Source: RGIG5299 sp045588575
Lineage (GTDB): Bacteria > Bacillota > Clostridia > Oscillospirales > RGIG5299
Direction of reading: 5' to 3'
DNA: 39,576 nucleotides
NCBI GenBank assembly: GCA_045588575.1
Contig: JAZNEJ010000002.1
Span: 1 to 39,576 of the forward strand
Shown here: positions 32,188 through 39,576 of the stretch, one piece after another
How positions within the stretch are numbered: the stretch's first letter is position 1
Layout of the letters: every line of letters begins with the position of its first letter
The notes under the pieces: generated by a model
The model's input: only the letters and a program-made list of their open reading frames with translations
What the model was told of the DNA's origin: nothing
The model's database searches: none
Translations under genes and position numbers: made by a program

Positions 32188-33291
32188 ATGAAAAAAGCTT
32201 TTATTATATTTTTAACTGTTATAATTTGCGCCGCTTCTTTCGGCTTTAAGGTAACGGCGGCTCCGAGCGTTTCGGCAATGTCGGCGGTTTTAATTGAAGC
32301 TGAAAGCGGCAGAATAATTTATTCCAAAAACGCCGAAAAAAGAATGCCAATGGCTTCAACAACCAAAATAATGACAGCCGCCGCGGTGGTAATGCTTGAA
32401 AAAAATTTGGAAAAGCGTGTAACCGTTTCAGCTGCCTCCGCAAGCGTTGAGGGTTCTTCAATGGGGCTTAAAGCGGGCGAGGGAATAAGCTTAAAAGCAC
32501 TTCTTTACGGTCTTATGCTTGAAAGCGGAAATGATGCCGCCACCGCAATTTACGAAGCCTTTTGCGGCGAAGCGCTTATAGATATAATGAATATTATTGC
32601 CAAGGAACATTTGGAATTAAAAAACACCAATTTCACAAATCCGCACGGACTGCCCGATGAAAATCACTATTCAACGGCTCTTGATATGGCGAAAATAATG
32701 CGATTTGCTCTTTGCTTTGAGGAATTTTGCGAAATAACCTCGCAAAAAAGCCAAACTGTTTTAAGCGGTGAAAGAAGCATTTATCTTCATAACCATAACC
32801 GCCTGCTTACCGAGGTAGAAGGGTGCGACGGCGGTAAAACGGGCTATACTTTGGCGGCAGGCAGATGTCTTGTAACAACCGCCGAAAGAAACGGAGTAAG
32901 ACTTATTTGCGTAACTCTTAACGCGCCTGACGACTGGCAAGACCACAAAAATCTTTATAATTGGGGTTTTCAAAGCCTTTCGGGAGAAAGAGCGAATTTT
33001 TCTAAAAAGCAATATGAAATAGCCGTTACCGGCGGAACCAAAAATAAAATATTTTTAACTGCCGAGGCGGTTGAGTTTCCTCTTTTAAAAGAAGAAAAAA
33101 TAATTGAGGAGGCAATAATTCCAACGTTTTTATACAGTCCGGTTAAGATTGGCGAGGTCGTGGGATTTATAAAATACAGCTCGGGAAACGAAACGGTTAT
33201 AACGGTTCCCGTTTATTGCAATGAAAATTCCGAGGTCAAGGAAAAAGAATTTTTACGTCTTTTTAAAAAAATATTACTTGCCGCTCACTGA
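32188..33291 (+). CDS. dacF: D-alanyl-D-alanine carboxypeptidase (DacF/PBP5 type)
   Basis: 367 aa, exported penicillin-binding protein that trims terminal D-Ala from peptidoglycan stems. Signal peptide 1-25; catalytic STTK (57-60), SGN (113-115), KTG (217-219) in proper order and spacing; C-terminal beta domain from about 285 ends in a hydrophobic, basic segment (FLRLFKKILLAAH) that may hold it to the membrane. The name follows the Bacillus-type family; the exact paralogue is uncertain. The ribosome site is enclosed in a hairpin. Terminator overlaps the stop codon. Confidence 0.93.
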   Translation: MKKAFIIFLTVIICAASFGFKVTAAPSVSAMSAVLIEAESGRIIYSKNAEKRMPMASTTKIMTAAAVVMLEKNLEKRVTVSAASASVEGSSMGLKAGEGISLKALLYGLMLESGNDAATAIYEAFCGEALIDIMNIIAKEHLELKNTNFTNPHGLPDENHYSTALDMAKIMRFALCFEEFCEITSQKSQTVLSGERSIYLHNHNRLLTEVEGCDGGKTGYTLAAGRCLVTTAERNGVRLICVTLNAPDDWQDHKNLYNWGFQSLSGERANFSKKQYEIAVTGGTKNKIFLTAEAVEFPLLKEEKIIEEAIIPTFLYSPVKIGEVVGFIKYSSGNETVITVPVYCNENSEVKEKEFLRLFKKILLAAH

Positions 33292-33308
33292 CAAAGTGGG
33301 CGGTTTTT
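33281..33308 (+). terminator. dacF terminator
   Basis: CCGCTCACT (33281-33289) / AGTGGGCGG (33295-33303), one G-U pair, then five T; starts within the end of the coding region. Confidence 0.85.
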
Positions 33309-33360
33309 GCTTTATATTTATATAAAATGCTAAAAAAATGTGAAAAATTTGTTTTGAGTA

Positions 33361-33389
33361 TTGAAAAAAGCTTTTAAAAATGTTATATT
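33361..33389 (+). promoter_or_regulatory. promoter of SLOG gene
   Basis: TTGAAA (33361-33366), 17 bases, TATATT (33384-33389), 32 bases before the chosen ATG. Confidence 0.65.
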
Positions 33390-33421
33390 ATTTAATATAC
33401 TGTTTTACTGTGAGAAAAAAT

Positions 33422-33829
33422 ATGAAGGTTGCAATAGTCGGCTCGAGAAATTCCTGCGAGGAAGATTATCAAATATTGGAACGCGAAATTCCGTTAAATA
33501 CCTCCGAAATAATTTCGGGAGGCGCAAAAGGAATAGACGGTTTGGCAAAGAATTTTGCCGCCTCGCACGATTTGAAATTGGTTGAAATAACGCCCGATTA
33601 CGAAAACGCCGTTTCGGCAAAAAGCGCTCCGCTTTTACGTAATAAGGAAATCGTAGATATGGCCGATATGATTTTTGCCTTTTGGGACGGCGAGTCGAAA
33701 GGCACCGCCTTCACAATACGCTATGCGCTTTCGGAGCAAAAGCCTTTAAAGGTTATAATTCTCAAAAAGGGAGAAGCTAAAGGAAATATTCCCACGGGGA
33801 AACTTTGCGAAGTTATTTTTATCGGTTAA
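33422..33829 (+). CDS. SLOG-domain protein (DprA/YspA-like Rossmann fold)
   Basis: 135 aa. MKVAIVGSRN, EIISGGAKGIDGLAKNFA and the later FWDGESKGTAFTIRYA match the small SLOG domains (DprA/LOG superfamily) that bind nucleotides or nucleic acid. This is the stand-alone form, with no DprA extension, and its role is unknown. ATG 33422 is preferred because a longer frame starting at 33380 begins upstream of the -10 box. Ribosome site weak. Precedes secD by 45 bases. Confidence 0.85.
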   Translation: MKVAIVGSRNSCEEDYQILEREIPLNTSEIISGGAKGIDGLAKNFAASHDLKLVEITPDYENAVSAKSAPLLRNKEIVDMADMIFAFWDGESKGTAFTIRYALSEQKPLKVIILKKGEAKGNIPTGKLCEVIFIG

Positions 33830-33874
33830 AACCGTTTAAATTAAAAAAACCTGCCATAAAGGAGGCTGGGCCAA

Positions 33875-35311
33875 ATGCCCGTAAAAAAGAAAAGTCCTAT
33901 AATAATTTTTGTAATTCTTGCCGTTTTGCTCATAACTTGGGCATCCGTGGGAATTTACGGATTCATAGGCGCTACCGAAATTGATTTGAGAGGTGCCTGC
34001 CAGATTAAAAGCGACGCTTATTTCGGAAACGGAATAAAATACGTTTTTGCACCCAAGGCAGATGCCGAGGTAACAGAGGAAAGCTTTAACAAAGCTTACG
34101 ACATTATTTATAACCGTATAGGCGGTTTAAGAGGAATTGAAATAACAAGCGATTTCAATTCAAAAACAATAACCGCAATAGCGCCCTCGGCAGGCGACTT
34201 AACTGCCGATTATAACGTATTGCCCGCAAACGTAACCTCACGCTATTTCTTCAAAGCGGTAATTGCGGATTACACGGGTGATGCAACCAACGGCTTTGCA
34301 ATTACCGAAGAAAAAGAAACCATCTTCGATTCCACCGGAATTAAAGACGTTATAGGTGGCACTACTTACGATTCGTCGGGGAATATGCTTCTCACACTCA
34401 GCATTATTTTAACCGATGAAGCGGCCGCAAAGCTTTCGGAGGTAACCGAAAGAGTTTATAACGAAGCAAAAGAAAAGGCAGAGCAGGATGCGGCAAATTC
34501 TTCAACCGCTTCAGGCACTTCTTCCGATGCTTCTTCTTCGGGCAGCTCTTCAACCACCTCGAGCGGCAGCGAAGTCAAGGTTCCCGAACAGCGCTATTTC
34601 CTTTTGTTAGACGGCGAAATTTTCCAGAGCTACACCTTCAATAAAAAGGTTGAGCTTACTCAGTTGACTCTCGGAAGCTTCAACAACGAAGCCGATTATT
34701 TGAATATTGCAAACGCAATTATTATCGGCGCGCTTCCTTTTGAAATGGAAAAAACCTCCGTTGAATACGTTCCTGCGGTTTACGGCGATTTACTCACCAT
34801 GCTTGGAATTGCTTTAATTATTCTTGCCGCTTTGGCAGTTATCTTCTTTGTTGTATATGCAAGAATGGCAGGCGCGGTCGCAGGCCTTATCTGGCTTATG
34901 CAAAACTCACTTGTATTTATAATTTTTGCATTGTTTAACGGAATTTACACCGTTTCCTCAATTATCACCTTTGCGGCGGTAATCTTGCTCTCCTTCATTG
35001 CATTTACTTATATGCTTTCTAAATTGAAGGAAGAATATGCAAAGGGCAAAACCGTTGAAGGTGCCGCAGTTTACACCTTTAATGCAATAAAACCCTTGGT
35101 TTATTCTCTTGGCTTCGGCTCTGTAATTTTAGGAATACTTCTCCTCTTGTTTAACGTTGCCGTAGTAAACGTAGGCATAATTCTCATCGGCTTCGGAATT
35201 GCGCTCGTTCTTTGTCTTATCCCCGTAATGAAGAGCTCGATTTTGTCAACTCAAGCATACGATTTCATGAGAAAAGGCTCTCTCTTTAAAAACGAAAAGG
35301 AGGGTAACTGA
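33875..35311 (+). CDS. secD: divergent SecD-type translocase subunit
   Basis: 478 aa. It follows SecD along its length: membrane helix 1 (7-30), P1 region (VTEESFNKAYDIIYNRI matching VTEEDL-x-KA-x-EIIRNRV), the RYFLLLDGEIFQSY and IIIGALPFEMEK segments that correspond to the SecD LDG and LR(A)GALPAPL motifs, then five or so C-terminal helices. Unusual: a Ser/Thr-rich linker (about 208-228) interrupts P1, and the fourth membrane segment (361-381, FAAVILLSFIAF) lacks the Asp of the canonical GMAVDAN motif needed for proton-driven export. A strong AAGGAGG precedes the ATG. SecF-like gene follows after one base. Confidence 0.85.
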   Translation: MPVKKKSPIIIFVILAVLLITWASVGIYGFIGATEIDLRGACQIKSDAYFGNGIKYVFAPKADAEVTEESFNKAYDIIYNRIGGLRGIEITSDFNSKTITAIAPSAGDLTADYNVLPANVTSRYFFKAVIADYTGDATNGFAITEEKETIFDSTGIKDVIGGTTYDSSGNMLLTLSIILTDEAAAKLSEVTERVYNEAKEKAEQDAANSSTASGTSSDASSSGSSSTTSSGSEVKVPEQRYFLLLDGEIFQSYTFNKKVELTQLTLGSFNNEADYLNIANAIIIGALPFEMEKTSVEYVPAVYGDLLTMLGIALIILAALAVIFFVVYARMAGAVAGLIWLMQNSLVFIIFALFNGIYTVSSIITFAAVILLSFIAFTYMLSKLKEEYAKGKTVEGAAVYTFNAIKPLVYSLGFGSVILGILLLLFNVAVVNVGIILIGFGIALVLCLIPVMKSSILSTQAYDFMRKGSLFKNEKEGN

Positions 35312-35312
35312 T

Positions 35313-35939
35313 ATGTTTAACTTTGTTAAAACAAGCAAATTATTTGCAATTATCACTGCAGCGGTTATTGCCGTTGGAACTGCAATGTTCTTTATAATGG
35401 GCGGCTTTAATATGGTTGGAAACGTAAGAGATTACGATATAAACGGAGTTATAATTGCAGTAGCTCTTTGCCTCGTTTGCGGTTTTGCCTACGCTCTTGT
35501 GAGATTCAAAAAAACACTCGGCGTTAAAGCGGCTGTTTTGGCGGCGATTTCGCCCGCTTTAGCTCCTTTGTTCTACGGCGCATTAGTTGCAATTTCCCGT
35601 GTTTCTCTTTCAACCGAGCCCGAAGCGGGATTTGTCTTCGTATCTTCCGCTTCCTTGATTTTTACCTTGGTTTGTTTTGAGGTTGTTCTTGCAGGCAAAA
35701 TAGTCGGAAGCCAAACTCCTTTCTCGGCAGACGCCGTTAACACATCGGTTTTAAAGCTTGTTAAATTGGTTTTAATTCCCGCTCTTGCAGTTGTTGTTGC
35801 GGCGGTTATCTTGGGAATCGTTATGCTTATTAAAGCAAACGCAGTTGCAATGAGCGCAATGTTTGCTCTTTGCTTTGCAATTGCTGCGGTAATTTTCATT
35901 CCGCTTTTTTTAATAGCACCCTTTGCTGCAAAGAAATAA
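35313..35939 (+). CDS. secF: divergent, shortened SecF-type translocase subunit
   Basis: 208 aa, about six membrane helices. The start MFNFVKTSKL and the C-terminal part (VNTSVLKLV through FLIAPF) line up with SecF (FNFVK; VN-x-SINQTL through IAAPL). Between helix 1 (9-31) and helix 2 (45-65) only about 13 residues remain in place of the roughly 100-residue P4 domain, and the conserved Asp/Arg of the TM4 motif (GYSINDTVVVFDRIRE) is not present (SASLIFTLVCFEVV). Ribosome site GGAGGG lies in the end of secD; one base separates the genes, so they are coupled and probably make a complex. Confidence 0.75.
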   Translation: MFNFVKTSKLFAIITAAVIAVGTAMFFIMGGFNMVGNVRDYDINGVIIAVALCLVCGFAYALVRFKKTLGVKAAVLAAISPALAPLFYGALVAISRVSLSTEPEAGFVFVSSASLIFTLVCFEVVLAGKIVGSQTPFSADAVNTSVLKLVKLVLIPALAVVVAAVILGIVMLIKANAVAMSAMFALCFAIAAVIFIPLFLIAPFAAKK

Positions 35940-35961
35940 TATATATTAAAAACATTATAAT

Positions 35962-35997
35962 AAAAAGACGAAAAACTTTTGGTTTTTCGTCTTTTTT
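35962..35997. terminator. bidirectional terminator
   Basis: AAAAAGACGAAAAAC (35962-35976) / GTTTTTCGTCTTTTT (35982-35996) between the convergent secF and antiporter genes. Confidence 0.9.
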
Positions 35998-36010
35998 GTT
36001 TTTCATTAAA

Positions 36011-37609
36011 TTAAAGTCGGCTTATAATTAAAACGTCGTCTTTAAAAATATGAGTTCTTCCGTTGGGAATAACCACGTGGCCGCCGCGCTTAATTGCAAC
36101 GATAACGGCCTTTTCGTCTTCGAGATTTAAGTCCTTTAACTGATATCCAATCCACTCGTCGCCCGATTCTATAGTAGTTTCCACAAGAGTTCCGGTTATG
36201 GAATCGTCAAGTGAAAGAGCGCTTAAAACCAAAATATCACCCTCGTGAATTAAAACGTTGCCTTTGGGAATTATTCTATGGCCGTCCCGAATTATAAGAG
36301 CAAGAAGTAAATCGGGAATAACGTTTAATTCTCTAACGTGTTTGCCTGCCCAACGGTGCTCGGGCGTAATTCGAATTTTAACGAACTGAACGGGCGATTC
36401 CTCGGCATAATCGTTAAACGATTTCATAATATTGCAGTTGTCGTCAATCATATTAAGCTTTTTGGCGGCAAACGGAAAAAGAGTTCCCTGAATTAAAATT
36501 GAGAAAAGAACAATGAAGAAAACGGTGTGGAAAATATCCGATTCAACCGAAACCGTTGAAACCGTTGCCATAATTGCAAAAACTATTGAAGCGGCACCTC
36601 TGAGTCCCGACCACGAAATCAAAGCAATCTGATTAAGCGGAAATTTAAAAGGTTTAAGAAGACCGAAAACAACGATGGGACGTCCCACAAAGGTTATGAA
36701 TAAAGCAATTAAAAGGGAGGGAAGAGCAACGGTGAGAAGCTTTGAGGGGAAAGCCAAAAGTCCCAAAAGGAAGAAGATTGCAATTTCCATAAGGTCGGTA
36801 ACACCGTCGAAAAAGTGAACGACCGCAATTTTGTTTCTAAAAGGAAGATTGCCTAAAATAATTCCCGTTATATAAACGCTTAAATAGCCGTTTCCGCCAA
36901 TGGTTTGCGAAAGTGAATATGAGAAAAGCATAACGGCAAGAATGAAAACGGTGTCCATTCCGTCCTTGGTAAAGTCAATTCTTTTAATAATTAAGCTTGC
37001 AATGTAAGCAACTCCAACGCCTATTCCAATGCCGAAAAGCAATTGAGCAAAAAGCATATATATAAATTCGCCTGCGTTTAAATTGCCTTTCATTATGGAA
37101 ATAACGGTGATGGTGAGCATATAAGAAAACGGGTCGTTGCTTCCGCTTTCAACTTCAAGCAAAGGTGCGGTGTTTCGTCCGAGGTTTAAGTGCTTTGAAC
37201 GTAAAATAGAAAAGCAGGATGCCGCATCGGTTGAACTTATAACCGAACCGATTAACATACTTTCCCAAAAAGGAATGCGCAAAACCAAAAAACAGAATAA
37301 ACCTGTTAAAAGCGCGGTAAAAATAACGCCGAGTGTTGAAAGAAGAACCGATTGAACGGCAACGGGCTTGGCACTTTTCCAATTTGTGCCAAATCCGCCG
37401 TAAAACATAATAAAAATAAGAGCAAAGGAACAAACCTGCTCGGCCATGCCGTAATCGTGAAAGGTTATTTGAAATATGCCGTCGGTTCCGAAAATCATAC
37501 CCAAAACAATAAAAACCAACAGCATGGGAATTCCTACTTTACCCGATATACGTCTTAAAAAAAGACAACTCACAATAATAACCGCGGCAAGCAAAAGAAA
37601 ATGAGCCAT
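36011..37609 (-). CDS. CPA1/CvrA-type K+/H+ antiporter with TrkA-C domains
   Basis: 532 aa: 12 or so membrane helices (1-385) with the exchanger motifs STDAASCFS and LEVESGSNDP (Asp of the ND pair), then a cytosolic tail with two RCK-C/TrkA-C-like repeats (about 415-530; the motifs IPKGNVLIHEGDILVL and IPNGRTHIFKDDVLII align with each other). The tail usually senses nucleotides; K+ or Na+ specificity is not decidable, though this architecture matches NhaP2/CvrA K+/H+ antiporters. ATG has AAAGGAGG upstream. Monocistronic on the minus strand. Confidence 0.92.
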   Translation of the reverse strand: MAHFLLLAAVIIVSCLFLRRISGKVGIPMLLVFIVLGMIFGTDGIFQITFHDYGMAEQVCSFALIFIMFYGGFGTNWKSAKPVAVQSVLLSTLGVIFTALLTGLFCFLVLRIPFWESMLIGSVISSTDAASCFSILRSKHLNLGRNTAPLLEVESGSNDPFSYMLTITVISIMKGNLNAGEFIYMLFAQLLFGIGIGVGVAYIASLIIKRIDFTKDGMDTVFILAVMLFSYSLSQTIGGNGYLSVYITGIILGNLPFRNKIAVVHFFDGVTDLMEIAIFFLLGLLAFPSKLLTVALPSLLIALFITFVGRPIVVFGLLKPFKFPLNQIALISWSGLRGAASIVFAIMATVSTVSVESDIFHTVFFIVLFSILIQGTLFPFAAKKLNMIDDNCNIMKSFNDYAEESPVQFVKIRITPEHRWAGKHVRELNVIPDLLLALIIRDGHRIIPKGNVLIHEGDILVLSALSLDDSITGTLVETTIESGDEWIGYQLKDLNLEDEKAVIVAIKRGGHVVIPNGRTHIFKDDVLIISRL

Positions 37610-37636
37610 TTGTTTTTCCTCCTTTCAAAAATGAGG

Positions 37637-37670
37637 TTTAAAAAAGCTCTTCTAAAAGAGCTTTTTTAAA
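37637..37670 (-). terminator. aspartate kinase terminator
   Basis: Perfect 15-bp stem (37637-37651 / 37656-37670) with loop CTAA; on the minus strand it ends in a run of T. Only two bases after the stop codon. Confidence 0.85.
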
Positions 37671-37672
37671 AG

Positions 37673-39004
37673 TTATTTAACGTCGAAGAAACCGTTTTCG
37701 TCGAATGATTTGTAAATTCCGGAAATGGCGGTTTCAAAGTCACTTTCGGAAACGCCTATGATAATTGAAAGCTCACTCGAGCCTTGGTCGATGGTTCTTA
37801 CATTAACCGAGGCATCGGCAAGACCTTTAAATACTGCGGCGGCAATGCCCTTCGTTCTGGCCATGCCCCTGCCTACAACAGAGATGAGAGCAATATCACG
37901 CTCAATTTCAAATCTGTCGGGGTTAATTAACTCACAAAGGTCTTTTTCTATTTTTTCTTCCTTGCCTTCAAGAGAAGCGGTGGAAACTATAACCGAAAGA
38001 CAGTCAATTCCGGTGGGAATGTGCTCAAAGGAAATATTATGAGATTCAAGGGTTCCCAAAATTTTTCTGCCGAAGCCGAGGGTGGAATTCATTCCGTCCT
38101 TTTCAATGGTAATGGAAGAAAAACCTTTTTTACCTGCAATGCCGGTAACGGTAGCGCCAACGTTTCCGTTAACCGATTCAACAATTAAAGTACCCTTGTC
38201 TTCGGGAGCGTTAGTGTTGCGAATGTTTATCGGAATCGCGGCTTTTCTTACGGGGAAAATTGAATCTTCGTGTAAAACCGAAGCGCCCATATAAGAAAGC
38301 TCGCGAAGCTCACGGTAGCTTATAATGTCAATAAGTCTGGGATTTTCAATAATTCTGGGGTCTGCGGCGCAAAAACCCGAAACGTCGGTCCAGTTTTCAT
38401 ACATATCGGCTCTTGCGGCGCGTGCAACTATTGCGCCGGTTATATCGGAACCGCCTCTTGAAAAGGTTTTAATGGTATCATTCGGCATCGAGCCGTAGAA
38501 GCCGGGGATAACGGCGTGCTCGTGCTGTTTAAGAACCTCGTGTAAAACGGCGTCGGTTTTTTCGCTGTCAAAAGAACCGTCCTCTTTAAAGAAAATAACC
38601 TTTGCGGCGTCGATAAAAGGAACGTTTAAGAAATATGCAAGAATTTTTCCGCTCAAATATTCACCGCGGCTTGCAGCGTAATCTCTGCCGGAAAGCAAAA
38701 GCATGGAATTTCTTATCTTTTCATATTCCTTTTCAAGCGACATATCAAGGCCTAAGCCTTTGATAATTCCGTTAAATCTTTGCTTAATAGCGTCAAAAAG
38801 TGTATCGAAATCGTCGGTATCAACTGCTTCGTAGCAACGGTAAAGCATATCGGTAACCTTAACGTCGTCTTTAAAACGTTTGCCGGGAGCAGAGGGAACC
38901 ACGTAACGTCTTGCTGTATCGGAGTTGATAATAGCGGCAACTTTTTTAAATTGATTTTCGTCGGCAAGCGATGAACCGCCGAATTTAACTGTTTTTACTG
39001 CCAT
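37673..39004 (-). CDS. aspartate kinase
   Basis: 443 aa; phosphorylates aspartate at the head of the Lys/Met/Thr pathway. KFGGSSLAD (7-15), FSRGGSDITGA near 185, and two C-terminal ACT domains (from about 290) that normally bind lysine or threonine for feedback. ATG 39004 with GAAGGGTGA upstream; the open frame extends three codons further without an ATG. No lysine riboswitch is recognisable in the upstream sequence. Single gene with terminator at 37637-37670. Distant from metA (33 kb). Confidence 0.95.
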   Translation of the reverse strand: MAVKTVKFGGSSLADENQFKKVAAIINSDTARRYVVPSAPGKRFKDDVKVTDMLYRCYEAVDTDDFDTLFDAIKQRFNGIIKGLGLDMSLEKEYEKIRNSMLLLSGRDYAASRGEYLSGKILAYFLNVPFIDAAKVIFFKEDGSFDSEKTDAVLHEVLKQHEHAVIPGFYGSMPNDTIKTFSRGGSDITGAIVARAARADMYENWTDVSGFCAADPRIIENPRLIDIISYRELRELSYMGASVLHEDSIFPVRKAAIPINIRNTNAPEDKGTLIVESVNGNVGATVTGIAGKKGFSSITIEKDGMNSTLGFGRKILGTLESHNISFEHIPTGIDCLSVIVSTASLEGKEEKIEKDLCELINPDRFEIERDIALISVVGRGMARTKGIAAAVFKGLADASVNVRTIDQGSSELSIIIGVSESDFETAISGIYKSFDENGFFDVK

Positions 39005-39273
39005 TTGAATCACCCTTCAAAAAAATATTTATATATTAGTTTATATATTATCTCATTTTATAAGCGATTTGTCGAGAGATTTTTAATAAAAAAACGTCTT
39101 TTTAACAAAATTTGTGAAAAATAAACCTCGAAAAGAGAAGAGAAAAGCGTTTTTTAAACATTTTGAACAATATAATAGGAATATTATATATAATAATAAA
39201 CCGAAGAAAATATGCTAAAAAAGTCTTGATTTCGTAAAAGAAGAAAAAAATTAAAAAAAGATTAAAAAAGTGC
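39005..39273. other. A+T-rich intergenic region
   Basis: About 270 bases with no open frame or recognisable RNA; presumably upstream sequence for both the aspartate kinase gene and the tandem promoters. An UP-like A+T-rich stretch precedes the first promoter. Confidence 0.5.
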
Positions 39274-39302
39274 TTGACAAAGGGAAGAAAGGGGAGTATA
39301 AT
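39274..39302 (+). promoter_or_regulatory. rRNA-type promoter P1
   Basis: TTGACA (39274-39279), 17 bases, TATAAT (39297-39302): full consensus. Confidence 0.88.
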
Positions 39303-39408
39303 AGACGAGCTGTGCCGCTGAAAAAGGCTTTAAAAAGGCCGAAAAACCGAAAAAGTAAGGCAAAAAAGAAGAAGGCGAAAAAAAGTTAAAAAATCTTTCA
39401 AAAATGTC

Positions 39409-39438
39409 TTGACAAAACGGATAGAAGTGTGGTACAAT
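39409..39438 (+). promoter_or_regulatory. rRNA-type promoter P2
   Basis: TTGACA (39409-39414), 18 bases, TACAAT (39433-39438), 135 bases after P1; tandem strong promoters are typical of rrn operons. Confidence 0.85.
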
Positions 39439-39576
39439 AAAGCTCCTGCCGCGGTTAAGCGGTCAGGGAATGGACCTTGAGAATTGAACAATGAAAAGGA
39501 CCCGTTAAATCAACTTTGAGTTGATTAACAAGAAAAAGTAATAACGAACACATTAAAAGCCAGAATGGTTTTAAGA
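39439..39576 (+). other. probable pre-16S rRNA leader
   Basis: Starts after P2. Contains a hairpin (39445-39467), CTTGAGAATTGAACA (39476-39490), a sequence much like that found before Clostridia rRNA genes, and another hairpin (39504-39529). No ORF. A 16S gene is expected just beyond the window edge; that part is inference. Confidence 0.7.

Noticed and set aside
39005..39273. Lysine riboswitch upstream of aspartate kinase
   Set aside because: Sequence is A+T-rich without any of the lysine aptamer helices.

Overview
The window looks like a chromosomal segment of an anaerobic, low-to-moderate GC member of the Clostridia (Oscillospiraceae/Ruminococcaceae-like). The signs are pyruvate:ferredoxin oxidoreductase, ECF-type folate uptake under a THF riboswitch, a Firmicutes-style ylxM-ffh-rpsP-khpA-rimM-trmD operon, FemAB and LCP cell-wall genes, and consensus sigma-A promoters with 17-nt spacers nearly everywhere. 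No virus, plasmid or CRISPR array is visible. Assignment is from protein families and gene order only.

Layout. 1-7080: a partial DUF6809-like gene, then a minus-strand block with nifJ (PFOR), a lipoprotein gene overlapping metA (TTG start; Glu111 predicts acetyl-CoA use), trxA, and folT behind a tetrahydrofolate riboswitch with its own terminator. 7130-7450: tRNA-His, followed by a palindromic insert that ends in a second copy of the tRNA 3' end and its terminator. 7449-10560: an iron module, with a short DtxR-type repressor divergent from feoA-feoB-small Cys-rich protein; three near-identical palindromic operators (two before feoA, one before feoB). 10570-13590: a secreted or anchored SGNH esterase, an APC amino-acid permease and a small lipoprotein. 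13600-17530: an accessory patch with a DUF1015 gene and a type II restriction-modification pair, bounded by short direct repeats and lying against two tRNA-Ser genes. A hairpin-rich segment here again contains partial copies of the adjacent tRNA 3' end. 17840-21140: a three-gene minus-strand operon (phosphodiester glycosidase, anchored unknown protein, PIG-L deacetylase) that looks like surface glycan work. 21200-30290: the SRP/ribosome-maturation operon, thrS, an LCP ligase, a YigZ protein and a DUF4091 protein. 30280-33300: an AlkD-like glycosylase, FemAB, and a D,D-carboxypeptidase whose ribosome site sits inside a hairpin. 33360-35940: a SLOG protein and a divergent SecD/SecF pair. 36010-39010: a K+/H+-type antiporter and aspartate kinase. 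39270-39576: tandem strong promoters and a leader that very probably feed an rRNA operon starting just outside the window.

How the genes fit together: several neighbours serve the cell envelope (LCP, FemAB, DacF-type carboxypeptidase, SecDF, glycan operon); one cluster handles iron with its own regulator; the 21-25 kb operon couples SRP targeting with ribosome and tRNA maturation. It lacks rplS at the usual place after trmD.

Most worth a second look: (i) the SecD/SecF pair, which keeps the SecD fold signature but has lost the intramembrane Asp and the SecF extracytoplasmic domain; (ii) two tRNA loci (His and Ser-GCT) that share the same odd downstream architecture, an inverted T-arm copy and then a direct copy of the tRNA 3' end enclosing strong hairpins, which may be a family of tiny tRNA-targeted elements; (iii) the triple-operator feo locus with an SH3-less DtxR repressor.
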